Virus record (IMG/VR): IMGVR_UViG_3300034236_000061
Location: 1 to 47,568 of that record
DNA from: a virus
Direction: 5' to 3' (one strand)
Length of the DNA stretch: 47,568 bases
The notes beneath the pieces were generated by a model that searched no databases, was not told the DNA's origin, and saw nothing but the letters and a program-made list of their open reading frames with translations. Shown here in pieces: positions 16,210 through 23,219 of the stretch. The translations under genes and the position numbers were made by a program. How positions within the stretch are numbered: position 1 is the first letter of the stretch; each line of letters begins with the position of its first letter.

Positions 16210-16253
16210 TTTTAATCTCCGTTTGTTTATTACTGACTGACAAGATTAATTAT

Positions 16254-16358
16254 ACAATACTAAAAGTAGATTTACAATACTTTTAGTAGATTATTAATAC
16301 AATAAGTAGACAAATTCTACTTTTAGTTGGAACACAGGTATTTATTGATGTATATTAT
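16254..16358. promoter_or_regulatory. Divergent promoter with repeated operator
   Basis: AT-rich. ACAATA starts at 16254, 16274 and 16299, each followed by (C/T)N0-7AGTAGA. CTAAAAGTAGA at 16260-16270 is mirrored by TCTACTTTTAG at 16316-16326. TTGGAA (16327) and TATATT (16351) are spaced 18 bases and would place a start near the GTG at 16364, so that message may be leaderless. Confidence 0.5.
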
Positions 16359-16363
16359 TTGGA

Positions 16364-16555
16364 GTGGAAGCGAAAGAGTTTAAAAGAAAAAGAATCAGCT
16401 TAGGATTAACGCAAACGGAATTAGCGGAAATGCTGGACGTTAAACCGAATACTATTTCACGCTATGAAACGGGTTTGCTATCTGTATCAAGAACGGTAGA
16501 GTTAGCACTTGAAGCGATTGAAAATAAGCTAAAGAAAGAGAAAGAAACTTTGTAG
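16364..16555 (+). CDS. XRE-family HTH repressor
   Basis: 63 residues from GTG. RKRISLGLTQTELAEMLDVK and NTISRYETG form a classic Cro/CI helix-turn-helix. It opposes the phage operon and lies just behind repeated operator-like sites. With the next gene it forms a second regulatory module, separate from the lysogeny switch at 40.4-41.7 kb. It is likely autoregulatory. Confidence 0.8.
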   Translation: MEAKEFKRKRISLGLTQTELAEMLDVKPNTISRYETGLLSVSRTVELALEAIENKLKKEKETL

Positions 16556-16558
16556 GGT

Positions 16559-16762
16559 ATGAAAGTCAGAATCCGTGAAGTAGCCGAATCAAAAGGCATA
16601 AAATCAGCCCGACAACTTCAAAAAGCGACGGGCGTTGGGCTGGCGACGGCGGCGAAATGGTTTCAGAACGACTTAATTTCAATCAGGATTGATTCTCTGA
16701 ATTTGCTTTGCAACAAACTCAAATGCACTCCGAGCGATTTATTAGTTTCGGAAAAAGTATAA
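16559..16762 (+). CDS. Small HTH regulator, paralogue of the gene at 31043
   Basis: 67 residues starting 4 bases after the preceding stop. MKVRIREVAESKGIKSARQL and LNLLCNKLKCTPSDLL match the layout of 31043-31258 (MITVRIQEIAGKFNIRNAYQL; LNTLCNLFECTPNDLL), the short Cro-like HTH group. Two copies in one prophage suggest that this block came from a second, related element. Confidence 0.75.
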   Translation: MKVRIREVAESKGIKSARQLQKATGVGLATAAKWFQNDLISIRIDSLNLLCNKLKCTPSDLLVSEKV

Positions 16763-16829
16763 AGATAATTACTCGACAACCTACCTTTACTAACCCGTTT
16801 TTATTTTTTAGCTAATGGAAAATACAAAA

Positions 16830-16866
16830 GGAATGAGGCTTGCCGTAAACGTGCAAGCCTCATTCC
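16830..16866. terminator. Coat-gene terminator built from coat-like sequence
   Basis: Perfect 14-bp stem GGAATGAGGCTTGC / GCAAGCCTCATTCC with a 9-base loop, then TTTTGTATTTT on the minus strand. The arm and loop read GGCTTGCACGTTTACGG on the minus strand, which encodes GLHVY as in the coat protein's last residues, so the hairpin may be a scar of an older coat-gene end. Confidence 0.75.
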
Positions 16867-16901
16867 TTAATCTGCCTTTGAAAAATCCTGAATGATAAGA
16901 A

Positions 16902-17750
16902 CTACGATTTGTTGCCTGTCAGGACTGCCCAAGCATACGGACGGATTAATTTACCCCCATACACGTGCAAGCCTTTTATAGCGTCCGCGAAACGAGCTTC
17001 AGGGCGATAAGCTTCGATTTTGACGATTTGCTCCGCGAAGGTATAAGCCATCGGGTGACCCGCGATGATTTTGTATTTCGTCGCGGAGGTGTGCGGCGTG
17101 TTGTTGGAAACGTAAATATCCATTCCCGCAGCGCGTCCGATTTTGCCGTTACGAATTACATTGTCCGACGTGCTGGTTCCCGCCGCGACGAAACGGTCGT
17201 CTTTGAGCAGCAAGCCTTCGCACCACGCCGGGATGATGGCAAAACGCCCTTCCTCCGGCACATTGGCTTCAGTTAATTTGACTTTCAAATCAACCAGGTA
17301 ATCATAAAGATTGTCTTTCGTCAGCACGATGGGCGTCGTGTCGTCGCCGATCAGATTCGACACCGGCACGAGAACGTGATTCGCGGCGATGAAAATATCG
17401 GACTTGTCGCGCAGACCGTAGCCGGCGCGGTTCATTGCTTCCGCCATCACGTTGGCGTTCGCCTGGACTTTATCAACGTCGTCAACGGCAAAATTGAAAT
17501 ATTTGCCTTCGGTGATGTTGAGCATCTGCCCGGCGTCGTCTAATTCGTCCGGTCCGTCGATGTTACTGTTTTTGGTGTAATCCTTAATAGTGATGTCGCC
17601 GACCGAATTGATTTTGACCGAATCGCCTTTGTCGCGGATTTCGCCTTCGTACTCGCGGTTGCAAACGGCAGGGCTGCCGAAGATGTGGAATTTTTCGAGC
17701 GCTTTCAAGATTTTGACGCTCCAAACGGTAGGAATGAAATTGTTAATCAT
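16902..17750 (-). CDS. Major coat protein, P22 gp5-like HK97 fold
   Basis: 282 residues. MINNFIPTVWSVKILKALEK, then GDSVKINSVGDITIKDYTKN, AMNRAGYGLRDKSD and PMAYTFAEQIVKIEAYRPE are typical of the P22-type coat group. It follows the scaffold gene, and a terminator ends it. Its last 23 residues are duplicated with other codons at 10287-10364. The 3' end here uses AT-richer codons (GGT AAA TTA) than the displaced copy. Confidence 0.85.
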   Translation of the reverse strand: MINNFIPTVWSVKILKALEKFHIFGSPAVCNREYEGEIRDKGDSVKINSVGDITIKDYTKNSNIDGPDELDDAGQMLNITEGKYFNFAVDDVDKVQANANVMAEAMNRAGYGLRDKSDIFIAANHVLVPVSNLIGDDTTPIVLTKDNLYDYLVDLKVKLTEANVPEEGRFAIIPAWCEGLLLKDDRFVAAGTSTSDNVIRNGKIGRAAGMDIYVSNNTPHTSATKYKIIAGHPMAYTFAEQIVKIEAYRPEARFADAIKGLHVYGGKLIRPYAWAVLTGNKS

Positions 17751-17819
17751 AGGTTGTAGAGAGGTGAGTGGCGAGCGGTTCCCGGATGGCGGGAACCGCT
17801 CGGAAAAGTGGAATTTAAA

Positions 17820-18467
17820 TTACTTCTGCGAAGCGAGGAATTTATCAATCGCTTCCATATTGTCGGCGACTTCCTTGGACGACATTTTCTGGATTTTCTC
17901 CATCGTCAATCCGCCCGCGTTGGTGTTATTGCCTTCGCCGGCGTCCGCCGAGCCTTCAGGCTTTTTCACTTCGGCAAAAAGCTCCGGCGATTCTGTTTTT
18001 GCAGTTTCCAGAACTTCTTTAAGATTGGTGATTTTGCCTTTGTCGTCGGTTTCGAGTTCCGACTTATAAGCGTTATAAAAAAGTTTCGGGTTTTTCACGC
18101 CGGCTTTTTCGGCGGCTTCGACGACCGTATCGCGCGTGTCGCGTTCGCGCAGCGCGGCGCGAGTTTCGGCGAGTTCGGCTTTCGTCCGCTCGTCGTCAGA
18201 TAGCTTTGCCTTCGCTTCGGCGTCGGCGGCTTTTTTCTCTGCCGCGCGCCGTTCGTTGGCTAACATTCTGTTGACTTCGTCCTGCGTGAAAGTTTTTGGC
18301 TGTGAGCCGCCTTCGGTTTGTGAGTTATTCGCGCCGGTCGAAGTCCCCGCCGCGCTCGATTGCTGTTGACCTTCGTTTTGATTATCGTTTGCGCCGGTCG
18401 AAGTTCCCGCCGCTTGTTGTCCCTGGGCGTTATCGCCCCCAGTTGCGTTTGAGTTTTCTTGTGGCAT
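17820..18467 (-). CDS. Capsid scaffold protein
   Basis: 215 residues, acidic and Gln/Asn/Gly-rich at the N-terminus, with a duplicated AAGTSTGAN motif, then FTQDEVNRMLANERRAAEKK and a long coiled coil, then a charged C-terminal helix (MEKIQKMSSKEVADNMEAID). This is the pattern of DUF4355-type scaffolds encoded directly ahead of coat genes. AAGGAAACT before the ATG is a good ribosome site. Confidence 0.75.
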   Translation of the reverse strand: MPQENSNATGGDNAQGQQAAGTSTGANDNQNEGQQQSSAAGTSTGANNSQTEGGSQPKTFTQDEVNRMLANERRAAEKKAADAEAKAKLSDDERTKAELAETRAALRERDTRDTVVEAAEKAGVKNPKLFYNAYKSELETDDKGKITNLKEVLETAKTESPELFAEVKKPEGSADAGEGNNTNAGGLTMEKIQKMSSKEVADNMEAIDKFLASQK

Positions 18468-18597
18468 AGTTTCCTTAAAAAATAAGGTGAGGAAGTGAGG
18501 CTACCTAAATGCAGGCTTAAAACGCCTGCCAGAAAGTATTTAATCAGAAAAAAAACAAGCGGTCGGTGTGCGCGTTTTTGTGCTAAGTTTGTGGCGT

Positions 18598-18909
18598 ATG
18601 ACTCAAATAGTTTTTATTCACGATTTAGTTAATCAACAGACGGGAAAGACCTTTAAAGAGGAAAAGCTCGAAATAAATCACAGCATACCGCTAGGCAGCC
18701 TAGTAGAAGTAAATCATCAGGACGAGGAAGACGATGATGTCGGAGTCCGGCTTTATGTCGTCGGTCACGTTAGGGATTGCGACGGAACGCCGCTTTACAG
18801 GTTAGGAATGAAAGGCGCGCCGCTTCGTGATGATTGGCAACAGGAAGGATTTTATAGCAGAAAAACTTTCGGAAATTACGGCGAAGACAGTCTAACCGTA
18901 ATTAAATAA
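18598..18909 (+). CDS. Opposite-strand small protein of the accessory block
   Basis: 103 residues from the ATG encoding MTQIVFIHDLVNQQTGKTF; a longer GTG reading is less likely. Beta-rich and acidic (LVEVNHQDEEDDDVGVRLYVV), ending in a GFYSRKTFGNYGED segment. AT-rich relative to neighbours. The next gene starts 1 base after its stop. Not recognised. Confidence 0.55.
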   Translation: MTQIVFIHDLVNQQTGKTFKEEKLEINHSIPLGSLVEVNHQDEEDDDVGVRLYVVGHVRDCDGTPLYRLGMKGAPLRDDWQQEGFYSRKTFGNYGEDSLTVIK

Positions 18910-18910
18910 T

Positions 18911-19171
18911 ATGATTATCACTAAAGACGCGGAATGGATTTATAAAACTTTAGCCGAAGCTTTTACCAAAGAAACGGGCAAAGAGTGGCAATCTTACTCG
19001 CGAATTCAATTAAAACACTCGATACCGGAATTAAACGAGACTGAGAAGACTCAATATGGAAAAGCTTGGCTTGAAATTTCTTACATCGAGTTTGAAATAG
19101 AAGATGCTGAAAATTCCGCCAGTTTTCAACTTTCCTATTCAACTAAAAATCCGCCCGTCCCGGAGGATTAG
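18911..19171 (+). CDS. Opposite-strand small protein, partner of the preceding gene
   Basis: 86 residues, acidic (WLEISYIEFEIEDAENSASF). Coupled to the gene before it and followed by its own terminator, so the pair is an independent unit inside the structural operon. Not recognised. Confidence 0.55.
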   Translation: MIITKDAEWIYKTLAEAFTKETGKEWQSYSRIQLKHSIPELNETEKTQYGKAWLEISYIEFEIEDAENSASFQLSYSTKNPPVPED

Positions 19172-19186
19172 CGGATATAAAGAAAT

Positions 19187-19216
19187 AATACATTTTTTAT
19201 GTATTGGTTTTTTCGG
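19187..19216 (+). terminator. Terminator of the small + strand pair
   Basis: AATACAT / ATGTATT stem with a T-rich loop, followed by GGTTTTTTC, converging with the PARP gene end. Confidence 0.6.
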
Positions 19217-19222
19217 CGAGTT

Positions 19223-20527
19223 TTATACCGCGCCGAACTCGCACAAATATTTCAAGTTGATTTGTGACGTGTCGTAAACGATTGCCTCGTGATTCATCAC
19301 GCCGCATGTTCCGGCTTCCACCCAGGTCGAATCGAAGCCTTTGCGCGGAAAGCTTCCCGTCCGGTTTTTCGGTTCGTTCATTTTGCCGAGCGCGCATTCG
19401 GTCAAAAACATAAACGTCCGCTGATTTCTCGCGCCCGAGCCGTTCCAAAAATCCGTCGCGTAATTTAACGCTTTCGTCGATTGAACGCTCGTATAAATTC
19501 CGTCGCCGAACATTCTGCCCGTGCAGTGAGAAGCGCTGGATTTCGGAATCATCAAACCGCTTTTCAAAATGCTCAAAAGATTCGAGGCTTTCGTGCCGTG
19601 CCATAAATCGGCGCGGACGTTGCCGATTTTCGCCGCCGCCAAATCGAAATTCTGTTTCATATCTTCGATTTCGACTTCGTAAACGCGAACCAGTTTCAAA
19701 CTCGATGTGTTATGAAAACCGTTTTTCGACGATTCATACTGTTTTTTGATGCGGCGGAAAACGGCGCGTCCCTCGTCGGTCGTGTGCGGAACGATGGACA
19801 ATTTACACTTGAAGATTTTATCGCTTTTCAAGTCCGGCGAGCTGGTCGTTAAAGCCGCGTCGAGCGCGTCGAGAATCGAGCCTTGCGCGGAGATTTTATC
19901 CGCCGTGTCTAAAAGCTGGCTGCTGGGCGGAATGCGAGCGCCGAAGTCCGCCGGTACGAGGCGAAAATAATCACAAATCAATTTATGGCGCGCGCCGCTC
20001 GTTAAACCGTTTGAATTTTCGCTTTCGATGCTCGTCAGCAGCTGGCGGGCTTTGGCGACGGCTTCGGGCGTCAAGACGCCGAGCGGCGTCGAAAACGCGC
20101 CGGTTGCCGCGTTGTACTTGATGCTCGTCGAATGCGTGATTTGATGAATATTGACCTCAGCCAAATATTTGATTAAATCGGCGGTCGTCGCGCATAATGC
20201 GCCGTCGCCGAGAATTTGCTCGACGGCGAGGCGCGATAATTCCTGCGGTCGGTTGTTCGTGATAACGATTTCAGTTTCCGCGCCGCCCAGCACGGAAGTA
20301 TCTTCATAACCTTTTCTGAGCTTTTCGCCGCGTTTGCTTTCGAGATAAGCAACTGCCGCCGCCGATGAGGAAAGCTGTTTTTTACTGACGGCGAGGTTTG
20401 CGCCTTCCCGGACGCGTCCGTATTGAGCCTCGAATAATCCGTTATCGTGCGCCGAGCCGATCCAGACTTTATTTGAATTTTCGCCCGCGTCGAAGTAATT
20501 CATTTTGTATTGCTTGATAACTGTCAT
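19223..20527 (-). CDS. WGR-domain poly(ADP-ribose) polymerase (PARP) encoded by the phage
   Basis: 434 residues from the ATG with AAAGGAA upstream. A longer frame only reflects overlap with the previous gene. WGR domain at ~5-85 (W22; G37-R38 in YGRVREG). Helical regulatory-type region ~95-270, with DLIKYLAEVN and TPLGVLTPEAVAKARQLL resembling the PARP1-3 regulatory domain. ADP-ribosyltransferase domain ~275-434 with the full H-Y-E triad: H310 (LWHGTK), Y345 (FGDGIYTS), E414 (NHEAIVYD), then SQINLKYL. It should split NAD+ and add ADP-ribose, possibly chains, perhaps stimulated by DNA ends through WGR. Target unknown; no macrodomain or glycohydrolase is nearby. The setting inside the head operon suggests late expression. 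Confidence 0.93.
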   Translation of the reverse strand: MTVIKQYKMNYFDAGENSNKVWIGSAHDNGLFEAQYGRVREGANLAVSKKQLSSSAAAVAYLESKRGEKLRKGYEDTSVLGGAETEIVITNNRPQELSRLAVEQILGDGALCATTADLIKYLAEVNIHQITHSTSIKYNAATGAFSTPLGVLTPEAVAKARQLLTSIESENSNGLTSGARHKLICDYFRLVPADFGARIPPSSQLLDTADKISAQGSILDALDAALTTSSPDLKSDKIFKCKLSIVPHTTDEGRAVFRRIKKQYESSKNGFHNTSSLKLVRVYEVEIEDMKQNFDLAAAKIGNVRADLWHGTKASNLLSILKSGLMIPKSSASHCTGRMFGDGIYTSVQSTKALNYATDFWNGSGARNQRTFMFLTECALGKMNEPKNRTGSFPRKGFDSTWVEAGTCGVMNHEAIVYDTSQINLKYLCEFGAV

Positions 20528-20559
20528 ATCGAAAAATATTCCTTTCTTAAAAAAGTTAA

Positions 20560-20579
20560 GGGCGCTTCTTAAAGCGCCC
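20560..20579 (-). terminator. Hairpin ahead of the PARP gene
   Basis: GGGCGCTT / AAGCGCCC stem with a 4-base loop, followed on the minus strand by TTAACTTTTTT. It would limit read-through from the upstream Cys protein into the PARP gene. Confidence 0.65.
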
Positions 20580-20606
20580 CTGTCAGCCTGTCTATTAGTG
20601 TCCGTC

Positions 20607-20849
20607 TTAGTTGAATGCTTCGCGGTCGTGGCATTCCCTGTGACAGTTTCCGGTCTCGGAAGGCTCGCCGCACAATTCGCAAATAACTTCCAAGTAACCG
20701 GTGTGGTCAATTTTAAAATCTGAAAACCAGTCGATTTCGGTTTCGTCCGCGTCTTCAAAGTAAGCCGCCATTTGCGCTTCGGCTTCGGCGTCCGCGTCCT
20801 GCAGCATTTCGCAAATTTCTTCGTGATAATAGGATTTCGTTAAGCTCAT
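20607..20849 (-). CDS. Small acidic Cys-motif protein of the PARP cluster
   Basis: 80 residues from the ATG behind GGAG. Acidic helical N-terminus (EEICEMLQDADAEAEAQMAAYF) and a C-terminal CELCGEPSETGNCHREC motif (C-x2-C-x8-C-x3-C), suited to one zinc ion. It lies between the SWIM and PARP genes and is likely a partner. Not recognised. Confidence 0.6.
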   Translation of the reverse strand: MSLTKSYYHEEICEMLQDADAEAEAQMAAYFEDADETEIDWFSDFKIDHTGYLEVICELCGEPSETGNCHRECHDREAFN

Positions 20850-20862
20850 ATGATTCTCCAAA

Positions 20863-20883
20863 GGGCGGCAATTTCAGCCGCCC
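20863..20883 (-). terminator. Hairpin between SWIM and Cys-protein genes
   Basis: GGGCGGC / GCCGCCC stem with a 7-base loop and T-rich flank on the + side only. On the minus strand it is followed by TTTGGAG, which overlaps the next ribosome site, so it may act as a processing or attenuation element. Confidence 0.5.
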
Positions 20884-20888
20884 GATTT

Positions 20889-21410
20889 TTACGCGTTCAC
20901 CACAACCTGAATCGTGCCGAAGCACGTTTCCTGCAAAGCTTCGGCGATATGTTTGCAGATGTGTTTGCGAAAGGTGAAATCCTTGCAATCGCATCTCGCA
21001 TTAACTTTACCTTCGGAAGTTTCCAGCCTGACGCGGTATTCCGTGCCTTTGGTGCGATTGACGACATCAAACAAGTCGCGCGCGCCGCCCGGATAAACTT
21101 CAATATTGTCTTCCAGACCGCGCCGCAGAGCTTGTTTAAATTCGGCTTTCCGTGAGCTGAGGCAAATCAAGCCAGCCGGTTCGTTGCGCGGCTGGAGCTG
21201 GACGTGATAAGCGACGAGCGCCGATTGACGGATTGCCGAGCGGCTCACTTCGCCGTCAGGATAAGCGCAATAATAAGCCGGCTCGCCGTCGCGGGTCGTC
21301 AGCTCAACGACCGTCAAATAAATCACTTTGTCGTTGTCGTCGATGTCCTGAGCCTGAATGGTGAAGCCGATTTTGTCGCCGATGTTTAAGAAGATGTTTG
21401 CGTTTGTCAT
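20889..21410 (-). CDS. SWIM zinc-finger protein
   Basis: 173 residues from the ATG behind GGAG. A beta-rich N-terminal half (IGDKIGFTIQAQDIDDNDKV; CAYPDGEVSRSAIRQSALVA) precedes a C-terminal SWIM motif, CDCKDFTFRKHICKHI (CxC-x9-CxH, residues ~143-157). SWIM fingers bind DNA or protein. In a three-gene minus-strand unit with the PARP gene. Divergent HTH gene and promoter upstream. Confidence 0.85.
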   Translation of the reverse strand: MTNANIFLNIGDKIGFTIQAQDIDDNDKVIYLTVVELTTRDGEPAYYCAYPDGEVSRSAIRQSALVAYHVQLQPRNEPAGLICLSSRKAEFKQALRRGLEDNIEVYPGGARDLFDVVNRTKGTEYRVRLETSEGKVNARCDCKDFTFRKHICKHIAEALQETCFGTIQVVVNA

Positions 21411-21439
21411 TTTGTGGTTACTCCGTTTTATTAGTGCGA

Positions 21440-21489
21440 TTGACTTATTCAATCTTTAATAAGTCTAACATCATTGCTATACTAAGTCA
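21440..21489. promoter_or_regulatory. Divergent promoter and operator of the PARP cluster
   Basis: Minus strand: TTGACT (21489-21484), 17-base spacer, TAGACT/TATTAA near 21467-21460. GACTTATT at 21442-21449 and AATAAGTC at 21458-21465 form a perfect inverted repeat over the -10 region, a plausible site for the HTH protein encoded divergently. On the + strand TATACT at 21479 could serve as a -10. Confidence 0.5.
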
Positions 21490-21556
21490 ACAAGAATATA
21501 ACAAAACTGCTAGACTTTTTCACTTTTTTTATATAAAGTTTTCTTTGGGGAAATTT

Positions 21557-21796
21557 ATGGAAGAACTCGAAGGATATTTAACCGTCAACGAAGCGGCGGA
21601 ACGGCGCGGTATCACTGGCGGTCGCATTCGTCAATTTATTTCTGAAAACCGGCTGGCTTCGATAAAAGTCGGCAATACCAGGCTAATTAAAACCGAAGAC
21701 CTCGACCGGTTGGAGATTAAAAAGAGCGGCGGGCAGAAAAAGGAAAAGGTGACGCGCTCGGCTTTGTCGAAAAGAAAAACGCGCGGCGAAAAATAA
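21557..21796 (+). CDS. Excisionase-like HTH DNA-binding protein
   Basis: 79 residues from the ATG behind TTGGGGA. GYLTVNEAAERRGITGGRIR and the following SIKVGNTRLIKTEDLDRL match the excisionase/HTH_17 (MerR-like) family. The C-terminal ~25 residues are basic. Divergent from the SWIM-PARP unit and probably its regulator. Confidence 0.75.
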   Translation: MEELEGYLTVNEAAERRGITGGRIRQFISENRLASIKVGNTRLIKTEDLDRLEIKKSGGQKKEKVTRSALSKRKTRGEK

Positions 21797-21832
21797 ACTT
21801 TCAATTGCTACTTACGATGGTGAACTCCTCTA

Positions 21833-22234
21833 ATGAGCTACGATAGCAAAACCGGACATAGTTTCTGTGAGCGCTGCGGACATTCGTGGACGGTCAGACA
21901 GAAATATAACGGCAATAATTATTATCGGAAAGAGCCGAAATCCTGCGCGAAATGTAAATCGAAAGTATGGAATCAGCCTCGCGTCTATGCCGGTAAATAT
22001 ATCAGCGGCACAATGGCGAAGCGATTCAAACCAACCGGACGCGCTGCCGCCAAGTTAAAATGTGACCCCGAACAGGCAGAGTGGGACAGTATAGCTGGCG
22101 ACGACGGTTTATCCCCAAATGAAAAAATTGACGCCATTCTCGCAACGTTGTCACCGGAAGAAAGATTGGCAGCGAAAAGACAGTTATATCTTTACCGACT
22201 CGCCGCGATGCTCGAAGAATTAGGAATCAAATAA
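21833..22234 (+). CDS. Zinc-ribbon protein with helical C-terminus
   Basis: 133 residues. CERCGHSW near 12-19 and CAKCKSKVW near 38-46 form a zinc ribbon. A linker and a helical domain follow (LSPNEKIDAILATLSPEERLAAKRQLYL), reminiscent of sigma-associated or repressor tails. Same strand as the HTH gene before it. Not recognised. Confidence 0.6.
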   Translation: MSYDSKTGHSFCERCGHSWTVRQKYNGNNYYRKEPKSCAKCKSKVWNQPRVYAGKYISGTMAKRFKPTGRAAAKLKCDPEQAEWDSIAGDDGLSPNEKIDAILATLSPEERLAAKRQLYLYRLAAMLEELGIK

Positions 22235-22280
22235 AAATAGGTAGTTCTGACTCCTGCTTAAAATAGGTAGTTCTGACTCC
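22234..22280. repeat. Direct repeat of 21 bp
   Basis: AAAATAGGTAGTTCTGACTC followed by C occurs at 22234-22254 and again at 22260-22280. It fills the gap between the convergent zinc-ribbon and head genes. Confidence 0.85.
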
Positions 22281-22283
22281 ACG

Positions 22284-23219
22284 TTACATCTCGGATAATT
22301 CCGCCAGGCTCTTGACGAAATAGCTTTGCCCGAAATCGTCCGATTTTTTCACGCCGACGAACGATTCCAGCTTTGCACCGGCGCGAAACATTTCAAAGCG
22401 CGAATTTCCCAAAATCTGTTTTTGAAAACCCGTTTCGAGCTTTAAAAAACTTTCCGCGCCGGTGGTGATTGCTTTTTGATTTTTCCGGAACGGAACCAGC
22501 GTGCAGCGGCAATTCGGATGCGAGAAAACCTTCACGCTCGTTTTAAACTTTTGTCCGTGCAAAAACCAGCAGGTCAGGCACGTGCGCGGGTCTAAAACGC
22601 TCATCCAGACGTATTCCCGAATCTCTGCTTCGCGGTAAAAATCACGGCTCGCCGCGCGGTAAGCTTCGTTGGTTTCCGTCCGCGAAAGCGTCAGAGCGCG
22701 CGTCAAACCGAAATCGGCGACAGTGTTGATCCGCCGGGCGATTGTTTGATTCGATTCGCCCAGGGCAAAGCCTTCGACCAGCTCGCGGCGCACGCGGTCT
22801 TTGAGCGGCTCTTTCATCCGGGCAAAGAATTTTCCTAAAGATTTACCGTCGTAGGTCCTTCCGATGAGTTTCTGAATCGCTTCCCGGTCAATCCGAAAGA
22901 TTTCCGCGTCCAGTTCCATTTGCAAAAATTTCTTTAAGGATTCAGGCGCGAAATTTATCACGCTTCTCTGGGCGCGCGTCACGATTTGTGAAAAAGGAAT
23001 CGCTAAGACATCGAGATGGTCTTCGAAGAGCAGCAAAATTCTTTCGAGATAATTGGCTGCGTAAAGATTCAGAAGCGTTTTCCGGTCAGTTGTCTGCGCT
23101 AAAAACAATTGAATTTCGCGCTTCATTTTCTCGAATTCAGCCAGAATCAGAACCGCCGAGCGCTTGTCGGTTCTGATTAAAAATTCGCGCTGCTCTCCGG
23201 CAAATTGTTCGGGCGTCAT
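22284..23219 (-). CDS. Phage head morphogenesis protein, SPP1 gp7 / Mu F-like
   Basis: 311 residues. The C-terminal half has the family signature: RTETNEAYRAASRDFYREA, then LDPRTCLTCWFLHGQKF and HPNCRCTLVPF, with the conserved Cys/His set that likely binds zinc. It starts immediately after the portal stop, as in SPP1-like phages, and is thought to enter the procapsid with the portal. Confidence 0.85.
   Translation of the reverse strand: MTPEQFAGEQREFLIRTDKRSAVLILAEFEKMKREIQLFLAQTTDRKTLLNLYAANYLERILLLFEDHLDVLAIPFSQIVTRAQRSVINFAPESLKKFLQMELDAEIFRIDREAIQKLIGRTYDGKSLGKFFARMKEPLKDRVRRELVEGFALGESNQTIARRINTVADFGLTRALTLSRTETNEAYRAASRDFYREAEIREYVWMSVLDPRTCLTCWFLHGQKFKTSVKVFSHPNCRCTLVPFRKNQKAITTGAESFLKLETGFQKQILGNSRFEMFRAGAKLESFVGVKKSDDFGQSYFVKSLAELSEM

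Noticed and set aside
19223-20758. 511-residue reading of the PARP gene
   Set aside because: The extra 77 N-terminal codons overlap the Cys-protein gene in another frame and a terminator; the ATG at 20527 has a good ribosome site.
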